Of a stretch of DNA of 64,000 nucleotides, positions 46,123-54,491 are shown piece by piece. Source of the stretch: a bacterium SCSIO 12827 (GTDB lineage Bacteria > Pseudomonadota > Alphaproteobacteria > Rhodospirillales > Casp-alpha2); contig CP073746.1 in the NCBI GenBank assembly GCA_024397995.1, positions 1,612,001 to 1,676,000 of the forward strand, in the 5' to 3' direction. Numbering within the stretch: position 1 is the first letter of the stretch; every line of letters begins with the position of its first letter. The translations under genes and the position numbers were made by a program. The notes under the pieces were generated by a model that had not been told where the DNA came from, ran no database searches, and saw only the letters and a list, made by a program, of their open reading frames with translations.

Positions 46123-47007
46123 ATGCAACTGCGCACCCGACCCCTGACGGACACTTTCGGCCTGGAAATCCTGGACGTCGATCTGTCCGAGTTGACTGAT
46201 GAAACCTTCGATGCGATCTACAAGTTATGGCAGCAGGAACCTCTGTTGCTGTTGCGCCGCCAAAGCCTGAGCGAAAAACAGCAGGTCGAATATTCGCGGC
46301 GGTTCGGCGAGATGGACATCATCGTGCGCGACGACATGCTGTCGCCGGACAATCCGGAAATCATCTACATCACCAACCTGAAACGCCCCGACGGCACGCC
46401 GCTCGGCGGGCTTGGGAACTACGAGGTTTATTGGCACCACGACCAGATTTATCGCCTGCGTCCGGCCTCTGGCTCGATTTTCTATGCCGCCGAAATGCCG
46501 GAGAACGAAGGCCGCACGTCCTACTGCAATACCAGGCTCGGCTATGAAACCCTGCCGGACAATCTGCGCAAGGCGATCGAAGGCCGCCGCGCCACGGCCA
46601 AGTACGCCGACCGCAAGGATTCGACGACGATCCTGGACCTCGGAAATAATCCCGAGGAGATGAAGAAAATCCACGAACGTACCCCCGCAGCGACCCACGA
46701 CATCGGGCTGGAAAGCCCGGCGACGGGGCAGAAGTCCGTGTACATCGACCCGAACAAGACCGTCGGCATCGACGGGCTGGAGGAAGCGGAAAGCAAGGAG
46801 TTGCTTGAGGCCCTGACCCAGCACATGCTGCAGGACAAGTTCGTTTACACCCATACCTGGCGCAACGGCGACGTGGTGATGTGGGACAATGCGCGCCTGT
46901 GGCACCGCCGCGAGGCCTTTGATATGACCAAACCCCGGTTCGCCCGGCGCACGACCATCTTCCTGCGGCCCGAAGACTTCGCCGTTCCCGAACCAAACGC
47001 CGCCTGA
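46123..47007 (+). CDS. TauD/TfdA-family Fe(II)/2-oxoglutarate dioxygenase
   Basis: An oxygenase that would hydroxylate a small organic acid or sulfonate using 2-oxoglutarate and O2. The 294 residues contain the iron-binding facial triad: His105 and Asp107 in WHHDQ, and His261 in WDNARLWHRR. Arg275/276 (PRFARRTTIF) would bind 2-oxoglutarate. The ribosome-binding site GAGG is 11 bases before the ATG. The next gene, a CoA-transferase 11 bases away, suggests a shared degradation pathway for a carboxylate. The substrate is not known from sequence. Confidence 0.88.
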   Translation: MQLRTRPLTDTFGLEILDVDLSELTDETFDAIYKLWQQEPLLLLRRQSLSEKQQVEYSRRFGEMDIIVRDDMLSPDNPEIIYITNLKRPDGTPLGGLGNYEVYWHHDQIYRLRPASGSIFYAAEMPENEGRTSYCNTRLGYETLPDNLRKAIEGRRATAKYADRKDSTTILDLGNNPEEMKKIHERTPAATHDIGLESPATGQKSVYIDPNKTVGIDGLEEAESKELLEALTQHMLQDKFVYTHTWRNGDVVMWDNARLWHRREAFDMTKPRFARRTTIFLRPEDFAVPEPNAA

Positions 47008-47018
47008 AGGATATCAAC

Positions 47019-48224
47019 GTGACAGAACAGAATACGCCCCCGTTGAAGGGGCTGCGGGTCATTGATGCCGCCACGGTCATCGCTGGGCCGACCATCGGCA
47101 TGCTGATGGGTGATTTCGGCGCCGACGTCATCAAGGTCGAACATCCACGCGGTGACGTGCTGCGGGAAACGGGCCAGAAGAAGGACGGCGTCGGCCTGTG
47201 GTTCAAGATGGCCAACCGCAACAAGCGGTGCGTCACCCTGAACTTCAGCCATGAAAAGGGCCAGGCCCTGTTCAAGGAATTGGTCAAGACGGCGGACGTG
47301 CTGATCGAAAACTTCCGCACCGGCACCATGGAAAAATGGGGCTTGGGCTGGGAGGACCTGAAGAAGATCAACCCACGCTTGGTGATGGTGCGGGTCACCG
47401 GCTTCGGCCAGACCGGCCCCTATAAGAACCGGCCCGGCTTCGGCACGATCGCGGAAGCGTTCTCCGGTTTCGCCAGCATCACGGGTGTTCCCGAGGGTCC
47501 GCCGACCCTGCCGAACTTCGGCCTGGCCGACGGCGTGGCGGCGGCCTACGGCACCTTCGCCGCGATGTTCGCGCTGTACCACCGTGACGCCCAAGGGTCG
47601 GGGGAAGGGCAGTACATCGACCTGTCCATCTACGAACCCCTGTTCCAGGTCATGGGCCCGCAGCCCATGGAGTACGACCAATTGGGCGTGGTCCAGCAGC
47701 GCTGGGGCAACCGGTCGAAGAACAACGCGCCGCGCAACACCTACCAGTCCAAGGACGGGCATTGGGTTGCGATCTCGACCAACTCTCCTGCCATCGTGAC
47801 TAGGGTTCTGACGCTTTGCGGTGGGCCGGAGGTCGCGGCCGATCCTCGGTTCCAAACGCCGCAGGACCGGGTCAAGCATATCGATGAGATCGACGGGATC
47901 GTCGCCGGGTGGATCAAGCAACACGACCTGAAGACGGTTCTGGACGAGTTCGAGAAGGCAGAAGCCGCCATCGGTCCGGCCTATACCATCGACCAGATTT
48001 ACCAGGATCCGCAGTACCAGGCGCGCAACGACATCATCGAAATCGAGGATGAAGACCTGGGCAAGCTGCGTATGACCAACGCGTTCCCGTTCATGTCCGA
48101 GACCCCGGCGAAAGTCCGTCATCCCGGTCAGCGCAAAGGTCAGAGCAATGAGGAAATCCTGTGCGGTGAGCTGGGGATTTCCAAGGAAGAACTCGCCAAG
48201 CTTAAGGAAGAGGGCGCAATCTGA
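47019..48224 (+). CDS. CaiB/BaiF-family (class III) CoA-transferase
   Basis: Transfers CoA between carboxylic acids through an aspartyl anhydride intermediate. The 401 residues start at GTG. The N-terminal motif LKGLRVIDAATVIAGPTIGMLMGDFGADVIKVE is diagnostic, and the catalytic Asp is Asp171 (NFGLADGVAAAYG). NRNKRCVTLNF and DVLIENFRTGTMEKWGL are also conserved. It is in an operon with the dioxygenase and ends at a strong terminator. CaiB, Frc and Bbs enzymes share these motifs; the acid used here is unknown. Confidence 0.92.
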   Translation: MTEQNTPPLKGLRVIDAATVIAGPTIGMLMGDFGADVIKVEHPRGDVLRETGQKKDGVGLWFKMANRNKRCVTLNFSHEKGQALFKELVKTADVLIENFRTGTMEKWGLGWEDLKKINPRLVMVRVTGFGQTGPYKNRPGFGTIAEAFSGFASITGVPEGPPTLPNFGLADGVAAAYGTFAAMFALYHRDAQGSGEGQYIDLSIYEPLFQVMGPQPMEYDQLGVVQQRWGNRSKNNAPRNTYQSKDGHWVAISTNSPAIVTRVLTLCGGPEVAADPRFQTPQDRVKHIDEIDGIVAGWIKQHDLKTVLDEFEKAEAAIGPAYTIDQIYQDPQYQARNDIIEIEDEDLGKLRMTNAFPFMSETPAKVRHPGQRKGQSNEEILCGELGISKEELAKLKEEGAI

Positions 48225-48270
48225 TCGCCTGAAATTCTGGCCGGCCAGGTAATCGGCCGCCATTCCAGTG

Positions 48271-48312
48271 ATCCCTCGCACCGGCCCGGCCGTTGCGGGG
48301 GATTTTGGTTTT
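48271..48312 (+). terminator. Terminator after the CoA-transferase
   Basis: ATCCCTCGCA (48271-48280) pairs with TGCGGGGGAT (48294-48303), and CGGCC with GGCCG inside, making a stem of about 15 bp with one mismatch. TTTT-GG-TTTT follows on the + strand. Confidence 0.8.
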
Positions 48313-48323
48313 CGCTGGGGGCG

Positions 48324-48749
48324 TCAGGGCGCGGTCAGAATCGCCCGGCCGGCGCGAATGTCCGCCAGGATGCCGTCGCGGTCCGTTTCGATGCGTTTCA
48401 GCAGACGGCGACGGCGGGCGTCCATTTTCAGATGGCGGCTGCTCCAGCGGATGATTTCAAGCAGCACGGGGGCCAGGTCCAGGCCCTTGTCCGTGAGGCT
48501 GTAGATATAGCTGCGGCGATTTTCCGGATCACGCGCCTTTGAAATGATTCCTTCGCGTTCCAGGTGCTTCAGGCGTTGGGCCAGGACGTTGGTCGCGATC
48601 TGTTCCTCGCAGCAGAGAAACTCGCCATAGCGGCGCTTGCCGTAGAGCATCATGTCGCGCAGCACCAGGAACGACCAGCGGTCGCCGAAGGTGTCGATGC
48701 CGTAGGCGACCAGGCAGTTGCTGTCGTGCTTTTTGGTCTCGTTCTTCAT
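48324..48749 (-). CDS. HxlR-family winged-helix regulator
   Basis: A DNA-binding regulator of 141 residues, start ATG 48749 (MKNETKKHDSN); a longer frame exists upstream but lacks a ribosome-binding site. It has the HxlR pattern: an N-terminal Cys (SNCLVAYGIDTFGDRWSFLVLRDM), then RRYGEFLCCEEQIATNVLAQRLKHLEREGII and the wing RRSYIYSLTDKG. Several HxlR members sense thiol-reactive compounds through an N-terminal cysteine, so Cys13 here could be a sensor. Three operator units lie directly upstream, so it probably regulates itself and the divergent small gene. Confidence 0.9.
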   Translation of the reverse strand: MKNETKKHDSNCLVAYGIDTFGDRWSFLVLRDMMLYGKRRYGEFLCCEEQIATNVLAQRLKHLEREGIISKARDPENRRSYIYSLTDKGLDLAPVLLEIIRWSSRHLKMDARRRRLLKRIETDRDGILADIRAGRAILTAP

Positions 48750-48768
48750 TCCCACAGCATAAAAAAAC

Positions 48769-48829
48769 AACTTGCATAAAGCAAGTAAACTGCGTAAAAC
48801 AAATTAACTTGCTTTATGCAAGTTATAAT
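48769..48829. promoter_or_regulatory. Triple operator and divergent promoter region
   Basis: AACTTGCATAAAGCAAGT (48769-48786) and its exact reverse complement (48807-48824) flank a third, degenerate unit (48787-48804, 13 of 18 matching). Each unit is itself an inverted repeat, ACTTGC-N5-GCAAGT. The last one overlaps a -10 box TATAAT (48824-48829) for the + strand small gene. Confidence 0.8.
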
Positions 48830-48859
48830 GCGTTGACGTTCGGAGCCGGAGACCCCGCC

Positions 48860-49063
48860 ATGAACATCCTGTCCAACAATGCACTGCAGCAGATCGACGA
48901 AGTCGGCCTGCATTCACCAATTGGCCGGTTGAATTCCACCGTCAGCCAGGACGCGATCGATGCCGGGCTCAGGAAAGCGCGGTTGCTACGCGCCCGCGCG
49001 TTTCAGCAGGCCGTGGGACAGCTTGTTGCCTTCTTAAAGGGAAGGGGCGGCAGCACTTGGTGA
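48860..49063 (+). CDS. Small protein of unknown function, 67 residues
   Basis: The start is ATG 48860 (MNILSNNALQQIDEVGLHSP) after CGGAGCCGGAG; the frame is open further up but runs into the operator. The C-terminal half forms a basic amphipathic helix (DAIDAGLRKARLLRARAFQQAVGQLVAFLKG) that recalls short alphaproteobacterial proteins of the RSP_7527 or DUF1127 type, without a firm match. It is divergent from the HxlR gene and is likely controlled by it. Whether it is translated is unproven. Confidence 0.6.
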   Translation: MNILSNNALQQIDEVGLHSPIGRLNSTVSQDAIDAGLRKARLLRARAFQQAVGQLVAFLKGRGGSTW

Positions 49064-49153
49064 CGCCCACGGTAGGGAAAATTGGCCTGGGATTTCGAGG
49101 CTGCTCTGTGACATGGTGTTGCGGTACCTTGAAATGCAACCTTTGGCTTGTTT

Positions 49154-49762
49154 ATGACCATGTTCGATCGCCTGTCTGCCTTCTTGGAAGCAAGAAAAGG
49201 CGACATCTATCCCGAAGAAAGCAGTGACCTGCACGAACAGATCACGACTCAGATCGTTGATCTCCTGGTGTCGAAGGGCGATCTCCGTCCTGATCAGCGT
49301 GTGCTTGATGTTGGTTGTGGGCAGGGCCCGGCGCTGGCTGAATTCAAGAAGAAGGGTATTTCCGCCACTGGCATTACACTCGGCGACGATGTCGCGATAT
49401 GCCGCGAGAAGGGTTTCGATGTGGCCGAGATGGACATGTCGGATCTGGATTTTGACGATGGGTCGTTCGATTTCATCTGGTGCCGCCATGCGCTGGAGCA
49501 CAGCATTTTTCCGATGTTTACCCTGTCCGAGTTCAACCGGTTGCTGACGACGGGCGGTGGATTGTATGTCGAGGTGCCGGCACCGGAAACCGTTGCCCAG
49601 CATGAAAGCAATCCCAATCACTACAGCGTCATGGGCAAGACCATGTGGCAGCACCTGTTCGCCCGGGCCGGGTTCGAACAAATCTGGGCACATGATATCA
49701 ACATCCCGCTTTCCATCGGACCGGATGTCTACTGGGGCTTCCTCTTGAAACGTAAAACCTGA
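49154..49762 (+). CDS. Class I SAM-dependent methyltransferase
   Basis: A methyltransferase of 202 residues with motif I VLDVGCGQGPALAEFK (about 47-62), the acidic loop MDMSDLDFDDGSFDFIWCRHALEHS and the post-motif LNRLLTTGGGLYVEVP-type strand, all typical of the methyltransferase-11 fold. The start is ATG 49154 or 49160; a TTG at 49148 is also in frame. No substrate can be given. It may belong with glycan or polyketide type methylation, but neighbours do not support either. Confidence 0.85.
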   Translation: MTMFDRLSAFLEARKGDIYPEESSDLHEQITTQIVDLLVSKGDLRPDQRVLDVGCGQGPALAEFKKKGISATGITLGDDVAICREKGFDVAEMDMSDLDFDDGSFDFIWCRHALEHSIFPMFTLSEFNRLLTTGGGLYVEVPAPETVAQHESNPNHYSVMGKTMWQHLFARAGFEQIWAHDINIPLSIGPDVYWGFLLKRKT

Positions 49763-49810
49763 CAATAACCTAAGCTTGGGAATGAGCCGGCAGTCGGCTA
49801 TAGGACGCGG

Positions 49811-50983
49811 ATGGAGGACGTTGACGTCATCATCATCGGCGGCGGCGCGGCAGGGCTGATGTGTGCCGCCGGGGCGGTTAAGCGCGGCCGTCGCGTTTTG
49901 GTTCTGGAACGCAACGCCCAGGTCGCGCAGAAGGTGCGTATTTCCGGCGGCGGCCGCGCCAATTTCACCAACCTGCATGCGTCTCCCGCGAACTTCCTGT
50001 CGGACAATCCGCATTTCTGCGTGTCGGCGCTCAAGCGCTATACCCAGCGCGATTTCATCTCCCTCGTGGAAAAACACGGCATCGCCTATCACGAAAAAAC
50101 CCTGGGCCAATTGTTCTGCGACGACAGCGCGCAGCAGATCATCGACATGCTGCTGGCCGAGGCACGTGGTGCCGAGATCCGTACGGCGGTCAACGTGACC
50201 GCGGTCGCCCGGGACGATGAGCGGTTTCGCGTGCACACGGACAAGGGGGTGTTTTCAGGTTCGGCCCTGGTTATCGCCACGGGCGGCCCGTCGATCCCCA
50301 AGATGGGGGCCAGCCGCTTCGCCTATGACGTCGCCAAACAGTTCGGGCTGCGCGTCGTCACGCCACGCCCGGGGTTGGTGCCGCTGACCTTTGACCGCAA
50401 CATGCTGGCAAAGCTCGAAGGACTTTCCGGGGTTTCGGTCGATGCGACGGCGACCTTGGGCAAGGTACGCTTTGCCGAGGCGCTGCTGTTCACCCATCGC
50501 GGGCTCAGCGGACCGGTGGTGCTGCAGATTTCATCCTACTGGCGGCCCGGCGACACCATTCAGTTCGATCTGCTGCCGGGCATGGACCTGTTCCCGATGC
50601 TGAAAGAATTGAAGCAGGACCAGCCGAAGAAGGAAGTGCCCACGGCGCTGGCCCAGGTCCTGCCGAAAAGCCTGGCGCAGCGGCTGTGTGAATGGACGGG
50701 CTGCCTCGGGCGCCTGGCCGATCAGCCGGACAAGCGATTGCGGGCCCTCGCCACGCAGGTCAACGCCTGGGCCGTCACGCCGGCCGGCAGCGAGGGCGAG
50801 CGCACGGCCGAAGTCACCGTCGGCGGGGTCGATACGCGGGACCTGTCGTCAAAGACCATGGAAGCCCGGGACGTTCCGGGACTCTATTTCATCGGCGAGG
50901 GGGTGGACGTGACCGGCCACCTGGGCGGCTTCAACTTCCAATGGGCCTGGGCTTCGGGTCACGCCTGCGGCGAGGTGGTTTAG
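49811..50983 (+). CDS. BaiN/HI0933-family flavoprotein
   Basis: An NAD(P)/FAD-dependent oxidoreductase of the HI0933/YhiN/BaiN family, 390 residues. The dinucleotide-binding motif is VIIIGGGAAGLMCAAGA at the N terminus. RISGGGRANFTNL, GGPSIPKMGASRFAYDVAKQFG and the C-terminal GEGVDVTGHLGGFNFQWAWASGHACGE are family signatures. BaiN acts on bile-acid intermediates in gut bacteria, but most family members have no known substrate. It converges on the TPR/oxygenase gene with 10 bases between stops. Confidence 0.92.
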   Translation: MEDVDVIIIGGGAAGLMCAAGAVKRGRRVLVLERNAQVAQKVRISGGGRANFTNLHASPANFLSDNPHFCVSALKRYTQRDFISLVEKHGIAYHEKTLGQLFCDDSAQQIIDMLLAEARGAEIRTAVNVTAVARDDERFRVHTDKGVFSGSALVIATGGPSIPKMGASRFAYDVAKQFGLRVVTPRPGLVPLTFDRNMLAKLEGLSGVSVDATATLGKVRFAEALLFTHRGLSGPVVLQISSYWRPGDTIQFDLLPGMDLFPMLKELKQDQPKKEVPTALAQVLPKSLAQRLCEWTGCLGRLADQPDKRLRALATQVNAWAVTPAGSEGERTAEVTVGGVDTRDLSSKTMEARDVPGLYFIGEGVDVTGHLGGFNFQWAWASGHACGEVV

Positions 50984-50993
50984 GACATCCGTG

Positions 50994-52688
50994 TCAGCGG
51001 ATGTCGAAGGCGATTGAGTGGCGTAGGCCTTCCTGAGTGAATGGTTTGACGCCGTGCCAGACATAGGACGGGAACAGCACCAATAGCCCCGGTTGCGGCC
51101 GGATCAGGCGGCGGGTCCGGTTCCGATCGCTGACGAAGGTGTCGGGCGGGGCGCCGAATTGAATGCAGCCTTCACCGGACGCCCATCGCGCTTCGTCCAG
51201 GTCGGGGGTCTTCACGTAGTAAACCCCCGACAGCCAGCCTTCGTTATGGACGTGGCTGGCGTCATATCCGGCACCGTAGAGGATCGTCGACCAAGCGCCG
51301 GTAAACTGGAAATCCCGATTGATGTAGCGCAGGAACGGGTGCTCGGGGTCGTCCTGCAGGCCGTCGACGTAGGCGCGGATCGCATCAAGGATCAGGTTCC
51401 GAACGATCAGGACATTGCCGGACGCGTTCTTGAACAGGTTGTTGGGGATTTGCGTGCCGCCGCGCATGGTCTGATCAAGGGGCAGAGAGCCTTTTTGATG
51501 GTGCTTCTCAAGCTCGGTGTGGAGGGTGTCGTTAAAGGCCTTGATGTCCGAAAACCCGGGGGGCGTGGGCAGCACTTGGGTGACCACGTCGGTATCGTAA
51601 TCCACGAAATCGTCAACGGCCGGGTCCTCGGCTTCGACCATGGCGATGGTCATGGTGCCGATGACGGAACTCATGCGCGGAACGATCCGATGGGCCTTCA
51701 TGAGCACAGTCACGGCATCCGCAGCGCGGCCGGCGCGGATCAGGCTTTGCCCGTGGCTTTCCAGAATTTGCGGATTGTCCGGCTCCAGCTCGCCCGCCCT
51801 GGCATGATGGGTCAGGGCTTCATCGTGCTGTCCCTGCATGGACAGAGACCAGCCGAGGCAGGTCAGCGCGATGGCTTGGTCCGGATCGATCTCCAGGGCG
51901 CGGCGCAGGATCGGCTCGGCCTCGGCGAATTGTTCGTCCTGGGCCAGTTCCCAGCCGTATTGTTCGTAGACCTTAGGGTTCTGCGGCATGGCGTCCAGCG
52001 CCCAACGGAAGGTGTCGTAGCGCTCGTCCTCGCGGTTCATGGCGTTCATGAGTCCCTTGAAGGTCTTATGGGCGTCGATATGCAGCGGGTCGAGCTTGAC
52101 CGCGGCCCAGCAGGATTCCAGGGCGTCGTCGTACTGATCGAACAGGAACTGCAGGGACGCCAGCGCGGCGTGGGTGTCGGGGATGCCGCCGCTGACGTCG
52201 ATGGCTTTTTTCAGGGCCGCCATGGCCGCGGCGTGCTGACCGCCGTCACGCAGCGCAATGCCGTAATTATGGAGGATTTCCGGTTCGTCCGGGGTGATCT
52301 GGAGGGCGGTCTTGAAGCTTGCGATCGCCCCGTCCAGGTCGTCAAGCCGTTGCTGAGCCATGCCCAGGTTGTTCAGCGTGTCGGCGTTCTTGGGAGCAAG
52401 GGCGAGGGCGCGCTGGTAGTTGGCGCGTGCCGAGGCGGGGTCGTTCCGATAGAACTGCGCCAAGCCCAGGTTATTGAAATAATTCGGATTTTTGTCGTTC
52501 AGCCGGGTCGCCTGGGTCAAGGACTCGATGGCGCCGAGCAGGTCGCCCATCTGCATGCAGGCGACGCCGAGCAGATGATGGGCTTCCGCATGGCCGGGGT
52601 TGGCGCGGATGAATTCGCGGTACAGGCGCTGGGCATCCTGAAGTCTGCCGGATTGGTGCGCGGCGAATGCCTCTTGCAGTAAATTCAC
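50994..52688 (-). CDS. TPR-repeat protein with C-terminal 2-oxoglutarate/Fe(II) oxygenase domain
   Basis: 564 residues. Residues 1 to about 340 are tandem TPR units (for example LYREFIRANPGHAEAHHLLGV and NADTLNNLGMAQQRLDDLDGAIASFKTAL). The C-terminal 200 residues match the putative 2OG-Fe(II) oxygenase family: a HVHNEGWLSGVYYV motif supplying the first metal ligands, a distal His in YVWHGVKPF and Arg in RHSIAFD. The first motif reads H-x-H-N, as in that family. TPRs suggest a protein or peptide substrate. No signal peptide is seen. Confidence 0.85.
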   Translation of the reverse strand: MNLLQEAFAAHQSGRLQDAQRLYREFIRANPGHAEAHHLLGVACMQMGDLLGAIESLTQATRLNDKNPNYFNNLGLAQFYRNDPASARANYQRALALAPKNADTLNNLGMAQQRLDDLDGAIASFKTALQITPDEPEILHNYGIALRDGGQHAAAMAALKKAIDVSGGIPDTHAALASLQFLFDQYDDALESCWAAVKLDPLHIDAHKTFKGLMNAMNREDERYDTFRWALDAMPQNPKVYEQYGWELAQDEQFAEAEPILRRALEIDPDQAIALTCLGWSLSMQGQHDEALTHHARAGELEPDNPQILESHGQSLIRAGRAADAVTVLMKAHRIVPRMSSVIGTMTIAMVEAEDPAVDDFVDYDTDVVTQVLPTPPGFSDIKAFNDTLHTELEKHHQKGSLPLDQTMRGGTQIPNNLFKNASGNVLIVRNLILDAIRAYVDGLQDDPEHPFLRYINRDFQFTGAWSTILYGAGYDASHVHNEGWLSGVYYVKTPDLDEARWASGEGCIQFGAPPDTFVSDRNRTRRLIRPQPGLLVLFPSYVWHGVKPFTQEGLRHSIAFDIR

Positions 52689-52770
52689 GTTGGGCGCTCT
52701 CGAACAAACGGCATGAAGATGACCAAAGGTTTAGCCCAGCGCTGGCCGGGGGACCAGCCGTTATCCAGCC

Positions 52771-53472
52771 CTACTTGGGCCGCATGGCATCGTCGAAGTT
52801 GTCGAGCGAGGGAAAGGTGAGGGGCGCGAGGGTGTCCAGGGTCCGCAGGCGCTCGCCATATGCATCAAGATATCCCGCCCGCGTGGCGTCATCCACATAG
52901 GGCACGTGCCAGGCGACGAAGGGCGGCAGCACGGTCATCCCCGTATAGGCCAGGGTGCCCTGCAACAGCGGCTTCAGCATGTCGTCGAGGTGCCCGTGGA
53001 TCGCGGCGTCACTGTCCAGCATGTGTTCCCGCCCGCCGAGCGTCAGGGTCAGCATGGCGCGCTTCCCCGCCAATCCGCCCCGGTCATAGAACCGCCGCCC
53101 ACCGTAGGTCAGGCCCGAGATCAACACCCGGTCGATCCAGCCCTTGAGGATCGCCGGCACGGAAAACCAGTAGAGCGGGAAATGCAGGATCAGTAGGTCG
53201 CACCACTTCAGTTTCTCGATCTCGGCCGCGATATCGGGCGCGAGGGTGCCGGTCTCATGGCCGTGGCGTTGTTCGAGCGCATAGACCAGATAGTTTGGGT
53301 CGGCACGGTCTCCGAAATCCGCCGGTCCCGCCACCGGGTTGAAGTCCATGGCGTAAAGGTCCGAGACCTTTGCTGCATGTCCCAAGCCGTCAAGAATCTT
53401 GACGGAATGATCGCGCAGCGCCGTGTTGAACGACCTCGGTTCCGGATGGGCGTGGACGATGAGGACGTTCAT
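52771..53472 (-). CDS. Flavodoxin-fold NAD(P)H:quinone reductase
   Basis: 233 residues with a flavodoxin-like fold: phosphate-binding loop HAHPEPRSFNTAL near the N terminus, then DLYAMDFNPV and LHFPLYWFSVPAILKGWIDRVL, the NQO/KefF family signature, and a TLGGREHML segment near the active site. It should bind FMN or FAD and reduce quinones or similar acceptors by two electrons. It lies 8 bases after the nitrilase gene on the same strand and is probably co-transcribed. Confidence 0.9.
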   Translation of the reverse strand: MNVLIVHAHPEPRSFNTALRDHSVKILDGLGHAAKVSDLYAMDFNPVAGPADFGDRADPNYLVYALEQRHGHETGTLAPDIAAEIEKLKWCDLLILHFPLYWFSVPAILKGWIDRVLISGLTYGGRRFYDRGGLAGKRAMLTLTLGGREHMLDSDAAIHGHLDDMLKPLLQGTLAYTGMTVLPPFVAWHVPYVDDATRAGYLDAYGERLRTLDTLAPLTFPSLDNFDDAMRPK

Positions 53473-53480
53473 GGCGGCCG

Positions 53481-54416
53481 TTACTCCGGCGGTGGCACGG
53501 CGCCGGTGCGCTCCGTGATCAGGCCGTAATGTTCCGTGCGCCGGTGGGTGTCGAAGTTGAAGGTGGAGTTTTTCAAGAATGCGCAGGCATCCAGGTCGCA
53601 GTCATGGACGATGACCTCGTCGTCTTCGGTCTGGGCCTCGGCCACCACCTGGCCGTCCGGGTTGATGATGCAGGACCCACCCATCAGGTGATAGCCGGGT
53701 GCTTCCTCACCGGCCTTGGCGACGCCGACCACCCAGGTCGCGTTCTGATAAGCCCCGGCCTGCATGGAAAGGCGCGAATGATGCATGCGCAGTTCCGGGG
53801 TGTCCGGGCCGCCGAGGCCGTTCCAACTGGGCGTGTTGTAGCCGAGCATCACCAGTTCGACCCCTTGCAGACCCATGACCCGATAGGTTTCCGGCCAGCG
53901 ACGGTCGTTGCAGATGCACATGCCCATGACCCCGCCCATGGTGCGCCACACGGGAAAGCCCAGGTTGCCCGGCTCGAAATAGCGCTTTTCCAGGTGTTGG
54001 AAGCGCCGTTCGGGTTCCAGTTCCGCATGGCCCGGCAGATGGACCTTGCGGTACTTGCCGACGGTCTTGCCGTCCTTGTCGACCAGGATTTGGGTGTTGA
54101 AGTGGTGGCCGTCGGGCGTCAGCTCCGCGAATCCAAGGGAAAAGCCGATCTTGTTGTCGGCGGCGTAGTCGAACAGGGGACGCGTTGCGTCGTTCGGCAT
54201 TTCGCGTTCGAACCACAGGTCCATCTCGGCGCGGTCTTCCGCGTAGAAGCGGGGGAAGAAGGTGGTCAGCGCCGTTTCCGTATAGACGACCAGGTCGGCG
54301 CCCTTGGATTTGGCCTGCTTCATCATGTCGAGCAGGCGGGTGACGATAACCTCGCGGCTATCGGTTTCCAGGTTGGGCCCCTGTTGGGCGGCGGCGACGC
54401 GGACGATGCGGGTCAT
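53481..54416 (-). CDS. N-carbamoyl-D-amino acid hydrolase-like nitrilase
   Basis: 311 residues of the carbon-nitrogen hydrolase superfamily with the full triad Glu47 (YTETAL), Lys124 (KYRKVHLPGH) and Cys169 (CICNDRRWPE). The sequence follows the Agrobacterium D-carbamoylase closely by eye, including HLEKRYFEPG and GYNTPSWN. Such enzymes remove the carbamoyl group to give a free D-amino acid. No hydantoinase gene is nearby, so the assignment to a carbamoyl substrate is from similarity only. Confidence 0.88.
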   Translation of the reverse strand: MTRIVRVAAAQQGPNLETDSREVIVTRLLDMMKQAKSKGADLVVYTETALTTFFPRFYAEDRAEMDLWFEREMPNDATRPLFDYAADNKIGFSLGFAELTPDGHHFNTQILVDKDGKTVGKYRKVHLPGHAELEPERRFQHLEKRYFEPGNLGFPVWRTMGGVMGMCICNDRRWPETYRVMGLQGVELVMLGYNTPSWNGLGGPDTPELRMHHSRLSMQAGAYQNATWVVGVAKAGEEAPGYHLMGGSCIINPDGQVVAEAQTEDDEVIVHDCDLDACAFLKNSTFNFDTHRRTEHYGLITERTGAVPPPE

Positions 54417-54491
54417 GGGTGTTTCCGTTTCTTGAATTTGTTGAATAGGCCTGGGCAGATTACGGGAGCATCGACAACCGGGACAAGAGGG

